Shown: one piece after another, positions 11,057 to 20,220 of the stretch
Layout of the letters: each line of letters begins with the position of its first letter
How positions within the stretch are numbered: position 1 is the stretch's first letter
Source: Oscillospiraceae bacterium
Lineage (GTDB): Bacteria > Bacillota > Clostridia > Oscillospirales > Acutalibacteraceae
NCBI GenBank assembly: GCA_015066405.1
Contig: SVOM01000005.1
Location: 1-64,000, forward strand
Direction: 5' to 3'
Length of the DNA stretch: 64,000 bases
Notes under the pieces: generated by a model
The model's input: only the letters and a program-made list of their open reading frames with translations
Told to the model about the DNA's origin: nothing
Databases searched by the model: none
Made by a program: the position numbers and the translations under genes

Positions 11057-11821
11057 CTATCTGATAATCGCCGCGCGAAGTTTTTTGTTTTTCTTTATAA
11101 GCACTAATAATTCTTCAACCGATTTTTGCATGTGCTCATTACCCTGTGTGTTCTCTTTGAAAATTGCGATATATTCATCGTTTTCATAAACTGCCGCAGC
11201 AATTATGGCAACAATTTGGTCAACACACGCCGAATCGCCCTCTACATACAGTTCTTCAAACATATCGAAAAGCTTTTTTATTGCCTTTTTGTTGGCCGCC
11301 TTGTTTGCTAACATTACTTTAATAGACGGAACAAATTTTGTCATAAAGAACTCTTGATGCAAAAACTTTCCGTATTTTGCAACGTTTGCCTTGTATTCTT
11401 CCTTATATTCGGGGAAAATCGCCAAAAGCTTTTGTGTAAGGGTGGTAACGGTTACCGCATCGCCCTTTTCGGCGGTGGGAAGCGCTATACTGTCGGTTAC
11501 TTTTTTAGTGCTCTTTTTAAGTCCGAGATTTTCCCTTAAGGTATCAGCAAAATCAACACCTACCGCAGCGGCATCCTTTGCGGTCTGGTCTTCCTCAAAA
11601 AGCCAGCTTGAAAGTACGTAAAACTCGCCCATCTCGCCATCGGTAACATCCGCCGCTTGCAACACGAACATTTTTGATGCTTCATCATAGCAAACCTGCA
11701 CGGCTTTTGTGTCGTTTTTGAAGATTTTACCATCCGCTTCGAATTTTTGGCCGTCAAGCAACGGCTTCATCTCTGCCAAAACGGCCTCGTAACACTTATT
11801 ATCCATTAATTTCACATCCAA
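11057..11821 (-). CDS. Hypothetical protein (254 aa)
   Basis: Intact ORF, internally directed codon usage, start ...MDVKLMDNKCYEAV; family not recognised. Confidence 0.6.
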   Translation of the reverse strand: MDVKLMDNKCYEAVLAEMKPLLDGQKFEADGKIFKNDTKAVQVCYDEASKMFVLQAADVTDGEMGEFYVLSSWLFEEDQTAKDAAAVGVDFADTLRENLGLKKSTKKVTDSIALPTAEKGDAVTVTTLTQKLLAIFPEYKEEYKANVAKYGKFLHQEFFMTKFVPSIKVMLANKAANKKAIKKLFDMFEELYVEGDSACVDQIVAIIAAAVYENDEYIAIFKENTQGNEHMQKSVEELLVLIKKNKKLRAAIIR

Positions 11822-11936
11822 AGTCTTATTTTAAATCATTATACTATAATATTTCCGCTTTGTCATCTAAAATTTTGTTGTAAGTATAAATTTTCTCGTG
11901 TATAATACTGTTATAAACTAATTAAAGGTGCTTTTT

Positions 11937-12788
11937 ATGAATCTTGCAGATATTAAAACTATTGAACAGCTTTTGCGCGCTAACGGTTTCTCTTTTAAAA
12001 AGTCGCTCGGCCAAAATTTTCTTGTAAACCCAAGTGTTTGTCCCGCAATGGCGGCCGCGGCCTGTGATAAAAACGCAGGCGTTATCGAAATAGGCCCCGG
12101 TATTGGAGTGCTCACAAAGGAACTCGCAAAAAACGCGGGTAAGGTTGTAACCATCGAGCTCGATGAACGCCTTAAACCCGTTTTGGCAAAAACGCTTGCC
12201 GATACGGAAAACGTGAAAGTGATTTTTGGAGATGCAATGAAACTCGACCTAAAGGAAATCATTGAAACCGAGTTTAAAGACTTTGAGCGAGTATGCGTTT
12301 GCGCAAATTTACCCTATTATATAACCTCACCGATAATTATGATGTTGCTCGAAAGCCGCTTGCCTCTTGATACTATAACGGTTATGGTACAAAAAGAAGC
12401 TGCCGAACGCCTTGCCGCCGAGGTCGGCTCGCGCGAGTCGGGTGCCGTAACGGTGGCGGTTAATTATTACGCTACCAGCGAAATTCTTTTTGGGGTTGAC
12501 AGGCAGTCATTTATGCCGCCGCCAAATGTCGATTCGGCGGTTATTCGGTTAAAGGTGCGAAAAGAGCCATCAATTAAGGTTAATAGTGAAGCAAACTTTT
12601 TCAAATTTGTAAAAGCCTGCTTTGCCCAGCGCCGCAAAACGCTAATTAACACAGTTTCCAACTCTTTGCATATAGAAAAGGAAAAAATCAAAGCCGCGCT
12701 CATAAAGTTAGATATTCCGGAGACTGTTCGCAGCGAACAGCTTTCCATGCAACAGCTTTGCGATATTTCAAATCTTTTATTCGAATAG
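11937..12788 (+). CDS. rsmA: 16S rRNA (adenine(1518)-N6/adenine(1519)-N6)-dimethyltransferase
   Basis: KKSLGQNFLVNPSV, VIEIGPGIGVLT, CANLPYYITSPI motifs; RBS aaaggtg. Confidence 0.96.
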   Translation: MNLADIKTIEQLLRANGFSFKKSLGQNFLVNPSVCPAMAAAACDKNAGVIEIGPGIGVLTKELAKNAGKVVTIELDERLKPVLAKTLADTENVKVIFGDAMKLDLKEIIETEFKDFERVCVCANLPYYITSPIIMMLLESRLPLDTITVMVQKEAAERLAAEVGSRESGAVTVAVNYYATSEILFGVDRQSFMPPPNVDSAVIRLKVRKEPSIKVNSEANFFKFVKACFAQRRKTLINTVSNSLHIEKEKIKAALIKLDIPETVRSEQLSMQQLCDISNLLFE

Positions 12789-12826
12789 GAGGTCGGTTTA
12801 CATAAAATATATTATGTAAACAAAAT

Positions 12827-13288
12827 ATGGAAAAAACTAATGTAATGCGTATTCTTGACCAAAAGAAAATTAAATATGCGCCCTATGAATACAATGCCGA
12901 CATTGTTGATGGTGTTTCAATAGCGACCGCTCTGAACGAACCGATAGAGCGCGTTTTTAAAACGTTGGTAACCGTTTCAAACACCGGCACAAATTTTGTT
13001 TTTTGCGTTCCCGTGGCAGAAACGCTTGATTTAAAAAAAGCAGCAAAAGTGGTTAACGCAAAATCAATTTCAATGATTAAGCAAAAGGAGCTGCTGCCGC
13101 TCACAGGTTACATACACGGCGGATGCTCCCCAATCGGTATGAAAAAACCTTTTAAAACCGTAATTCATATTTCCGCGCAAAACTTCAAAACCTTTTTCGT
13201 AAGCGCGGGCCGCGTTGGACGGCAAATAGAAATTGAGCCCACACAGTTAGCGGCGCTTATACGAGCAGATTTTGCAGATATAATTTAA
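12827..13288 (+). CDS. ybaK: YbaK-type Cys-tRNA(Pro)/Cys-tRNA(Cys) deacylase
   Basis: 153 aa; TNVMRILDQKKIKYAPYEY, GYIHGGCSPIGMKK motif. Confidence 0.9.
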   Translation: MEKTNVMRILDQKKIKYAPYEYNADIVDGVSIATALNEPIERVFKTLVTVSNTGTNFVFCVPVAETLDLKKAAKVVNAKSISMIKQKELLPLTGYIHGGCSPIGMKKPFKTVIHISAQNFKTFFVSAGRVGRQIEIEPTQLAALIRADFADII

Positions 13289-13316
13289 CCCGTATGTTTC
13301 ACGTGAAACATACGGG
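13289..13316. terminator. 28-nt perfect palindrome acting as a putative terminator with an embedded parS
   Basis: CCCGTATGTTTCACGTGAAACATACGGG followed by cttttttt, between convergent ybaK and parB. Confidence 0.7.
13295..13310. promoter_or_regulatory. parS: parS site, exact TGTTTCACGTGAAACA
   Basis: 16/16 to the Bacillus-type parS consensus. Confidence 0.95.
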
Positions 13317-13321
13317 CTTTT

Positions 13322-14182
13322 TTAATGATGTGTTTTTCCTAATCGCGCGGCGATATCGCTTAACTCATCATCGCCATAAAACTCGATGCTCAAAACACCA
13401 TGGTCTTCGCCGAGCTTGCTGATTCTTACCTTGCGGTGCAACGCTTCGGTAAGCGCCAACTGAACCTCGGTATAGAAATTTTCTCCCGAAAATACATTGG
13501 GCTCTGCCGTGCGTATTTTTCCTTTTTTGGCCGCATTTACGTGTCGTTCCAAATCTCTTACCGACGCACCGTTAATTGCCATATCGATTAGCTGCTCGCG
13601 CACCATTAAATCATCGGTGGAGAGTAGTGCACGCGCATGCCCTGCGCTTATGTGGCCATTTTTAAGCAGTTCTATCTCACGCTCGCCCAAGGACAACAAG
13701 CGTAATGCGTTTGCCACCGCAGAACGCGATTTTCCGACTCTTTCAGAAACCTCTTCCTGAGTCATATTGTAACTGTCCATAAGTGTACGGTATCCCAAGG
13801 CCTCTTCTATCGGATTTAAGTCCTGGCGCTGAAGGTTTTCAATGAGGGCCACCTCCATAACCTCTTGGTCGCCAAAATCTTTGATTATAACAGGCACCTT
13901 CTCTAAGCCTGCAATGCGGCTTGCGCGCCATCGGCGCTCACCTGCAATTATGCGATATGTACCGTTTGTCAGCGGTTTAACTATTATCGGTTGCAGTAAG
14001 CCATGCTTGCGTATGCTGTTTGCCAATTCCTCCAGCGCCTCGCGTTTAAAAGACTTGCGCGGCTGGTCCTTATTAGGTTCAATATCTAAAAGTTTTACTT
14101 CTATTAATCTGTTTTCGTCAGTTGAGTTTTCTCCGAAAAGCGCGTCGAGGCCCTTTCCGAGCCCTCCTTTTTTAATAGCCAT
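13322..14182 (-). CDS. parB: Chromosome partitioning protein ParB (Spo0J)
   Basis: 286 aa; GLGKGLDALFGE, NKDQPRKSF, IIAGERRWRAS, ALIENLQRQDLNPIEEA. Confidence 0.97.
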   Translation of the reverse strand: MAIKKGGLGKGLDALFGENSTDENRLIEVKLLDIEPNKDQPRKSFKREALEELANSIRKHGLLQPIIVKPLTNGTYRIIAGERRWRASRIAGLEKVPVIIKDFGDQEVMEVALIENLQRQDLNPIEEALGYRTLMDSYNMTQEEVSERVGKSRSAVANALRLLSLGEREIELLKNGHISAGHARALLSTDDLMVREQLIDMAINGASVRDLERHVNAAKKGKIRTAEPNVFSGENFYTEVQLALTEALHRKVRISKLGEDHGVLSIEFYGDDELSDIAARLGKTHH

Positions 14183-14185
14183 AGT

Positions 14186-14953
14186 TTATCCCCTGTTTCT
14201 TTTTACAAATTCTCGCGCCAGTTCATCATACGCTTTGGCGCCTTTTGAGCGTTTATCATAATATTGTATCGGCATGCCGTAGCTTGGCGCCTCAGAGAGA
14301 CGGACGGCGCGCGGTATCGTTGTCTTGTACAGTTTGTTGGCAAAAAACTTTTTAAGTTCTTCAACAACCTGATGCGTGAGATTTAGACGCCCGTCATACA
14401 TAGTAAGTAATACACCCTCAAGCTCCAACCCCGGGTTATATAACCGCTTTATTTGGCGAACGCTTGCCATTAGCTGTGATAGGCCTTCCATTGCGTAGTA
14501 CTCACACTGCAAGGGCACAAGAACAGTATCACATGCTGTTAATGCATTTATTGTGATGAGCCCAAGCGATGGCGGACAGTCTATTAATATGTAATCGTAT
14601 TTGTCGCGCACAAGCGAAAGCGCGCGTTTGAGCTGCTGCTCACGTTGTTCTATTGAAATCAGTTCAACTTCGGCCCCCGCCAAATTCATACTTGCGGGCG
14701 CAACACTAACATTTTTATAGGTGGTTGTCAGCGTAACAACCTCGGCTTTTTGGGTGCCGATCAATAAATCGTACGAAGAAAAAACAACCTCTTTCTTGTT
14801 GATCCCAAATCCACTTGTAGAATTGCCCTGCGGGTCTGCATCCACAAGCAGTACCTTTTTGCCAATGTTGCCAAGACCGGCGGCAAGATTCACGGCTGTT
14901 GTTGTTTTGCCGACACCGCCTTTTTGGTTAACGATTGATACAATTTTCCCCAT
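14186..14953 (-). CDS. parA: Chromosome partitioning ATPase ParA (Soj)
   Basis: MGKIVSIVNQKGGVGKTTTAVNLAAGL deviant Walker A; DADPQGNSTSG. Confidence 0.97.
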   Translation of the reverse strand: MGKIVSIVNQKGGVGKTTTAVNLAAGLGNIGKKVLLVDADPQGNSTSGFGINKKEVVFSSYDLLIGTQKAEVVTLTTTYKNVSVAPASMNLAGAEVELISIEQREQQLKRALSLVRDKYDYILIDCPPSLGLITINALTACDTVLVPLQCEYYAMEGLSQLMASVRQIKRLYNPGLELEGVLLTMYDGRLNLTHQVVEELKKFFANKLYKTTIPRAVRLSEAPSYGMPIQYYDKRSKGAKAYDELAREFVKRNRG

Positions 14954-15031
14954 CATTTCACCATCCGTGAGATTTTCTTTAATAATTATACCACACAAAC
15001 ATCCTTAGTACAAGCAAAACAGTCAAAATAA

Positions 15032-15057
15032 AAACAAACCGCAAATGCGGTTTGTTT
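15032..15057 (-). terminator. Terminator hairpin AAACAAACCGCA-aa-TGCGGTTTGTTT
   Basis: 12-bp perfect stem between the spoVAE-like gene and parA; its right arm overlaps a parS. Confidence 0.75.
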
Positions 15058-15068
15058 CACGTGAAACA
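15053..15068. promoter_or_regulatory. parS: parS site, exact
   Basis: TGTTTCACGTGAAACA. Confidence 0.95.
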
Positions 15069-15437
15069 TTAGGTTTTATCGCCTGATTTAAAAAAGACAC
15101 TTGCAATGAAGCCAAATAACAACGCTGCAGTGATTCCCGCAGCTGTAGCGGTAAGGCCACCACAGATCGCACCCACGAGTCCGTACTGTGCAATGGCTTT
15201 TTCAACGCCTTTTGCAAGCGAGTAGCCAAATCCGGTCAACGGCACCGTAGCGCCGGCCCCCGCAAACTTCACCAACGCTTCATATATTCCAATTCCGGTT
15301 AAGATAACTCCGCCAACCACATATCCCACCAAAATTCGCGCGGGTGTAAGCTTTGTATAATCAATAAGCAATTGACCAATGCTGCATAGTGCGCCGCCAA
15401 CAGCAAAAGCGTAAAGACAATGTAATAATATTTCCAT
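15069..15437 (-). CDS. spoVAE: Stage V sporulation protein AE-like (SpoVAE/SpoVAEb family)
   Basis: Small membrane protein: AFAVGGALCSIGQLLIDYTKLTPARILVGYVVGGVILT; RBS gaggtg. Confidence 0.85.
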   Translation of the reverse strand: MEILLHCLYAFAVGGALCSIGQLLIDYTKLTPARILVGYVVGGVILTGIGIYEALVKFAGAGATVPLTGFGYSLAKGVEKAIAQYGLVGAICGGLTATAAGITAALLFGFIASVFFKSGDKT

Positions 15438-15481
15438 TTTTGCACCTCGTAAATATTTTGCCTGTTGTTTTCGCATTTATA

Positions 15482-16873
15482 CTATTTTACGCGTGCTTTT
15501 TTCATTTGTTCTTGCATTTCGTGATAAGAAACATATTTGAGTTTTATTTTTTCGCCGTTTTGCGAGCGCAGAATCAAATTTATACTGCAAGTATTGTTTT
15601 TCCTATCATAAGGAAACGTTGTAATTTTTATAACGCCCACCCTATCAGCAAAAAAATCCGCATTTATGATATTTTTTCCTTTAGTATATATCGCTCTACC
15701 CTCAGATAAATCAAGCGTGGCGTATCTGTAGGAATATTCAGATAGATATAGAGAGTAAAAAGCCGTGGTGCTTACGGCAAGCACCAATAACATTATCACA
15801 TCTGTAAGTTTTGGGAATAACAGCCAGAAACTCAAAGAAAGGATGGTTATCGCGCAAATGAAGTAAAATGGCGCCGTGAAATACCGCCACCGCTCACCCC
15901 GACCCCATAATGATGCACGTTCACTATTTTTTGTTATCCGAGTGCCTATTCCTGCCGTCTGTACATTGGCCACTTGGGGCAACTCTTTTTCCGCCACTAA
16001 AGGAGAATAATATATTCCCCCGCTACGTTTTCTATCCACTCCCATTATATCAGCAACAACATAAACCCTTTTGAGTAAATACAAGAGCGGTGTTTGCTTC
16101 GCAAATTTGCCATTAATGCTATTTTTGCAAACAAACACCTTTGTTTGCGGTAAAATCCCAAACATTAAGGTTGTCGTTTTTGTCCCAAAAATATTGCTGC
16201 GCTTTATTTGCCTCACAACAAATGCAACAATTGAAACGATGTAGATAATCAAGAAAAGCATTATCGCAATATTGGCAAGAGGCGATAAACCAAAAAACTT
16301 GCGCCCTATGCTCCCTATTTTTTCTATGGTTGTTTCCTCTTGTGCTATCAGTTGATCTATTTTCCTTAATGTGGGTATTGCAAAAACGGCTCCTGCAGTT
16401 ATAGAAGGCACCGAAAGGGCAAGTGGTAATATTTGCAAAAAGGGGATTGTTTTTTTGAAACCTCGTGGTAAAAATCCTAAACGCGAAACAATTTCCTTTT
16501 CATCTTTAGCATATATTCTTGTCCTTCTCCAAGCTCTCACCTCTCCAGCCTTAGTAAAAAAGCTTATTGTAGTGCTTCCGCAAATAAAATCAAGTGCTGT
16601 ACGTGTTGTAATCACGCATGTTATGTCCGACAGTCTGATTCGCAGCCGCTTTAAACAAAGGATTCCCGATTTTATTTGCAGGTATTCGCCGTCAACAATA
16701 ATCTCTATTTTGCGCCAACACATAAATGCCGCCGTCAGCAGAATAAAAACTGCGCCTACTGCCGCTTTTGCCGAATCGCCGCCGCCAAAAATAAAAACCA
16801 TTAACAAGAAAACGGGTCTTGCATAGGTTGCTACGGTGGCCGGATGTATTTTAATATACTTTTTACTGCTCAA
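15482..16873 (-). CDS. Bacterial PH (bPH2/YdbT-like) domain membrane protein
   Basis: 463 aa; repeated TM pair plus 'QIKSGILCLKRLRIRLSDI' type bPH2 segments. Confidence 0.7.
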   Translation of the reverse strand: MSSKKYIKIHPATVATYARPVFLLMVFIFGGGDSAKAAVGAVFILLTAAFMCWRKIEIIVDGEYLQIKSGILCLKRLRIRLSDITCVITTRTALDFICGSTTISFFTKAGEVRAWRRTRIYAKDEKEIVSRLGFLPRGFKKTIPFLQILPLALSVPSITAGAVFAIPTLRKIDQLIAQEETTIEKIGSIGRKFFGLSPLANIAIMLFLIIYIVSIVAFVVRQIKRSNIFGTKTTTLMFGILPQTKVFVCKNSINGKFAKQTPLLYLLKRVYVVADIMGVDRKRSGGIYYSPLVAEKELPQVANVQTAGIGTRITKNSERASLWGRGERWRYFTAPFYFICAITILSLSFWLLFPKLTDVIMLLVLAVSTTAFYSLYLSEYSYRYATLDLSEGRAIYTKGKNIINADFFADRVGVIKITTFPYDRKNNTCSINLILRSQNGEKIKLKYVSYHEMQEQMKKARVK

Positions 16874-16877
16874 AACA

Positions 16878-17318
16878 TCAGTGTTGTTTATTTTCTGAAA
16901 TCTCCTTTAAAATTTCTTCGGCATCTTTTATATCCAGCGGCAAGGTGAAAAGTCTCTGCTTTACCGCCCGAAACACAAGCGTCTTTAGTTTCAAAACCCT
17001 TTCTATAGGCAGCTCATAGCTCTCTGCAAAAATCAAACGAGGGGATGGCAAAATACGCTCTTTTTTTATTATGACCCCGCTTTTTACGATTATTGCTCGC
17101 CCTGTTACTTCTATTGCGTAGTTTTTTGCATAAACCAAAATATAAAAAACAGCCGCCACCGATATTCCTATCGTAGCGACCGTTGCCATGAAAGCAAAGT
17201 TTTGTTTCACGTGAAACAATTTCAGTATCGCCACCATAACAGAAAGAACAATGCTTATTCTTATCAACCATAACCATGCTGCTTTTTTAGGAGCGCGATA
17301 CACCTTCAAGTGCTTCAC
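16878..17318 (-). CDS. Bacterial PH (bPH2/YdbS-like) domain membrane protein
   Basis: 146 aa; two TM segments then AIIVKSGVIIKKERILP; adjacent to the YdbT-like gene. Confidence 0.65.
   Translation of the reverse strand: MKHLKVYRAPKKAAWLWLIRISIVLSVMVAILKLFHVKQNFAFMATVATIGISVAAVFYILVYAKNYAIEVTGRAIIVKSGVIIKKERILPSPRLIFAESYELPIERVLKLKTLVFRAVKQRLFTLPLDIKDAEEILKEISENKQH
17203..17218. promoter_or_regulatory. parS: parS site, exact, inside the YdbS-like CDS
   Basis: TGTTTCACGTGAAACA. Confidence 0.93.
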
Positions 17319-17335
17319 CTTTTTACTTTTTACTT

Positions 17336-18607
17336 TTAATTATTATTTTTTTCTTTTATTTTTTTCCAATAATCGCAAAACTTTTGCTCGAACGCATTGT
17401 CTCCATAATTATAATATTTGCGTTCTTTTAGTCGGTCGGGCAAATACTGTTGGTCTACATAGTGATTAGGAAAAATATGCGGATAGAGATAATGTTGTCC
17501 CTTAACCGCGGCATCCTCTCCGTCAAAGTGTTTATTTTGAAGATGTCGTGGTATATCACCGATTAATCCGCTCTCAATATCGGCCATCGCTGCTGCTATC
17601 GCATCGTGTCCCGTAACTGATTTGGGGCTTATCGCTGTTAGTATAACCGCATTTGCCAAAGGTATGCGTGCCTCGGGCAAGCCAACCTGCAAGGCAGTAT
17701 CTACCGCCGCTTTAACTATCGGAATTATTTGCGGGTACGCAAGACCCACATCCTCATTTGCGCATACAAGCAATCTCCTACACGCACTTTGAAGATCACC
17801 TGCCGCAAGAAGACGTCCAAGATAATATATTGCTGCATCAGGATCGCTACCTCGCATAGATTTTTGATATGCCGAAATTATATCGTAATGCTCATCGCCC
17901 TCACGGTCATACCTTACCGCGTTATTCTTCAGTATTTCTTCGGCGGCGGCATCATCTAAAACTATTTCTTTTTTGCCGCTGTGCGTAATATAGCATAAAT
18001 CGAGTATATTGAGACAGCGCCGCACGTCTCCCGCGCCGGCACGCGCTATTTTTAGTGCAACTTCTTGACCAAGTTCTATCTTTACATCGTTTTCCTCTTC
18101 GAGTATCGCTTTTGCGCGCATTATCGCGGGAACAACCTCTTCCGGGGCTACCGTTTTAAACTCGAAAACGGAGGAACGGCTCAAAATTGCATTATACACA
18201 TAAAAATACGGGTTTTCGGTGGTCGATGCTATAAGCGTAATATCTCCGTTTTCTATGTATTGCAATAGTATTTGCTGCTGCTTTTTGTTGAAATACTGTA
18301 TTTCATCCAAATAGAGCATTACACCTCCCACAGCTTCAATCGTGTCGAGGCTGTCGATAATTGCCTTTATGTCGGCAGTGGTTGCGGTTGTGGCATTTAA
18401 ATGATATAGCTTTTTTCCGCATTTTGCTGCAATTATATTAGCCACCGTGGTTTTTCCAACACCCGAAGGCCCGTAAAAGATGAGATTCGGGATGTTGCCC
18501 GAGTCTATTATTTTGCGAAGCACTTTGCCTTCGCCCAACAAATGCTTTTGGCCGCATACCTCATCGATCCTTTTTGGCCGCACGCGATCGGCTAACGGAC
18601 TTGGCAT
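17336..18607 (-). CDS. rarA: Replication-associated recombination protein A
   Basis: 423 aa AAA+ protein: PLADRVRPKRIDEVCGQKHLLGEGKVL, GPSGVGKTT, LYLDEIQYFNKKQQ. Confidence 0.95.
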   Translation of the reverse strand: MPSPLADRVRPKRIDEVCGQKHLLGEGKVLRKIIDSGNIPNLIFYGPSGVGKTTVANIIAAKCGKKLYHLNATTATTADIKAIIDSLDTIEAVGGVMLYLDEIQYFNKKQQQILLQYIENGDITLIASTTENPYFYVYNAILSRSSVFEFKTVAPEEVVPAIMRAKAILEEENDVKIELGQEVALKIARAGAGDVRRCLNILDLCYITHSGKKEIVLDDAAAEEILKNNAVRYDREGDEHYDIISAYQKSMRGSDPDAAIYYLGRLLAAGDLQSACRRLLVCANEDVGLAYPQIIPIVKAAVDTALQVGLPEARIPLANAVILTAISPKSVTGHDAIAAAMADIESGLIGDIPRHLQNKHFDGEDAAVKGQHYLYPHIFPNHYVDQQYLPDRLKERKYYNYGDNAFEQKFCDYWKKIKEKNNN

Positions 18608-18685
18608 AATGCACCTTCTTTCCTAATATATATATTTTATTCTACTACTTTTCTTTGTAAAATTCAATTCTTAAATGAGGCTACT

Positions 18686-20203
18686 ATGAAAAAAGTGTTA
18701 TTTATAAAAAATGCGTTAATTCTTACCGCCACCTCCCTGCTGCTAAGATTTCTTGGCGTGGTTTTCCGCATTTGGCTATCGGCAAAAATCGGTAGCGAGG
18801 GTATCGGTCTTTATCAGATAATCTTTTCCTTTTATATGCTGGCCGCAACCTTTGCGACCAGTGGTATATATACCGCCGTTACTCGCCTTGTGGCAGATGA
18901 AATGTGTGTGGGTAGCGCGGCATCCATCAAAAAAATTATGCGCCGTTCCTTTTCTCTTATAATTCTTTTGGCCTTGGTTTCTCTTCTTGTTGTTTTTTTC
19001 GGCGCCGAGTTTATCGCCGTACACATAATTTCAGACATCCGTGCCACCCTCGCTATACGAACGCTCTCCTTTAGCCTGATTTTTATGGGCATTTCTTCCT
19101 GCATTAAAGGCTTTTTTCTTGCTCGGCGCAAAAGTGTTCCGCCATCTCTTTCTCAAATCATTGAACAAATTGTCCGCATCCTTGTAGTAATGTTTCACGT
19201 GAAACAATTTGCAAGCATTAGTATCGACTATGCCTGCGCAGCAGTGCTTGTCGGCGATGTTATTGCTGAATTCTCCTCTTGCTTATATCTTTACCTTTGC
19301 TACCGGCGTGATACACATCGCCTAAGCCCCCTTGTCGGCAGGCCGTCTCCCGATTTTTCCATCACAAAGCGACTTATTCGTATTTCGTTGCCCATCACAA
19401 GTGGCAAATACATAAACTCGATTCTTAGAATTATTGAAAGCTCTCTCGTACCACAACGACTGGTTATGGCAGGACTCTCGCGCGCCGATGCCCTCTCTTT
19501 TTTCGGTATGATAAAAGGCATGGCCTTGCCAATTTTATTTTTTCCGTCCTCTTTGTTAAACTCCCTTTCAACTCTGCTTATCCCTGAAATTTCCGAAGCG
19601 ACAGCAAAGGGCCACTCCGGAATTTTGCGGCGCGCTGTAGAAAAAATAATCTTTATAACCGCTTTGTTTGGTTTTATTTTTGCCGCCGTTTTCTTTTTTT
19701 GCGGAGAAAGCTTGGGCGAAATAATCTACAAAAGCCGCGATGTGGGCTCACTTATAAAAACACTTGCGCCGTTAGTGCCATTAATGTACCTTGATAGCAT
19801 AAGTGATGGTATTTTAAAGGGTATGGACCAGCAAAACGCCACCTTCCGCAACTCTGTGAGCGACTCGGCAGGGCGTATTGTATTAATTTTCTTTTTATTG
19901 CCTATTTATCGCGAGGCAGCTTTTATTTGGATAATGTATTTGAGCAACGCTTACACATGCTTGCTAAACCTTGCGCGTCTCATTCGTGTATCGGGCGCAA
20001 AGATAAAATTTTTCCGAAAAGTTTTGTTGCCTTGTTTTTTAGCTTTTGCTATAACCTATTGTATTAGTTCCTTCGGTGTTCTTTTTAATTTTTCTTTGTT
20101 GGCCGGCGCAATATTTGTCTGCTCTTGCTCTTGTGTGTTATATTTTCTTTTCCTGCTTGCCTTTGGCTGTATAAAAAAAGAAGAAATGCGACTGCTTACT
20201 TAA
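18686..20203 (+). CDS. spoVB: Stage V sporulation protein B / oligosaccharide flippase (MATE-like)
   Basis: 505 aa multi-TM; RFLGVVFRIWLSAKIGSEGIGLYQIIFSFYMLAATFATSGI. Confidence 0.85.
   Translation: MKKVLFIKNALILTATSLLLRFLGVVFRIWLSAKIGSEGIGLYQIIFSFYMLAATFATSGIYTAVTRLVADEMCVGSAASIKKIMRRSFSLIILLALVSLLVVFFGAEFIAVHIISDIRATLAIRTLSFSLIFMGISSCIKGFFLARRKSVPPSLSQIIEQIVRILVVMFHVKQFASISIDYACAAVLVGDVIAEFSSCLYLYLCYRRDTHRLSPLVGRPSPDFSITKRLIRISLPITSGKYINSILRIIESSLVPQRLVMAGLSRADALSFFGMIKGMALPILFFPSSLLNSLSTLLIPEISEATAKGHSGILRRAVEKIIFITALFGFIFAAVFFFCGESLGEIIYKSRDVGSLIKTLAPLVPLMYLDSISDGILKGMDQQNATFRNSVSDSAGRIVLIFFLLPIYREAAFIWIMYLSNAYTCLLNLARLIRVSGAKIKFFRKVLLPCFLAFAITYCISSFGVLFNFSLLAGAIFVCSCSCVLYFLFLLAFGCIKKEEMRLLT
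19191..19206. promoter_or_regulatory. parS: parS site, exact, inside the spoVB-like CDS
   Basis: TGTTTCACGTGAAACA; encodes FHVKQ in frame. Confidence 0.93.
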
Positions 20204-20220
20204 AAAGCATCGCATTTCTT
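20181..20220. terminator. Bidirectional terminator inside overlapping convergent CDS ends
   Basis: AAGAAATGCGA...TCGCATTTCTT with A/T tails. Confidence 0.7.

Noticed and set aside
15482-17318. PH-domain membrane protein pair as a novel system
   Set aside because: Matches the ordinary YdbS/YdbT-like bPH2 arrangement common in Firmicutes.
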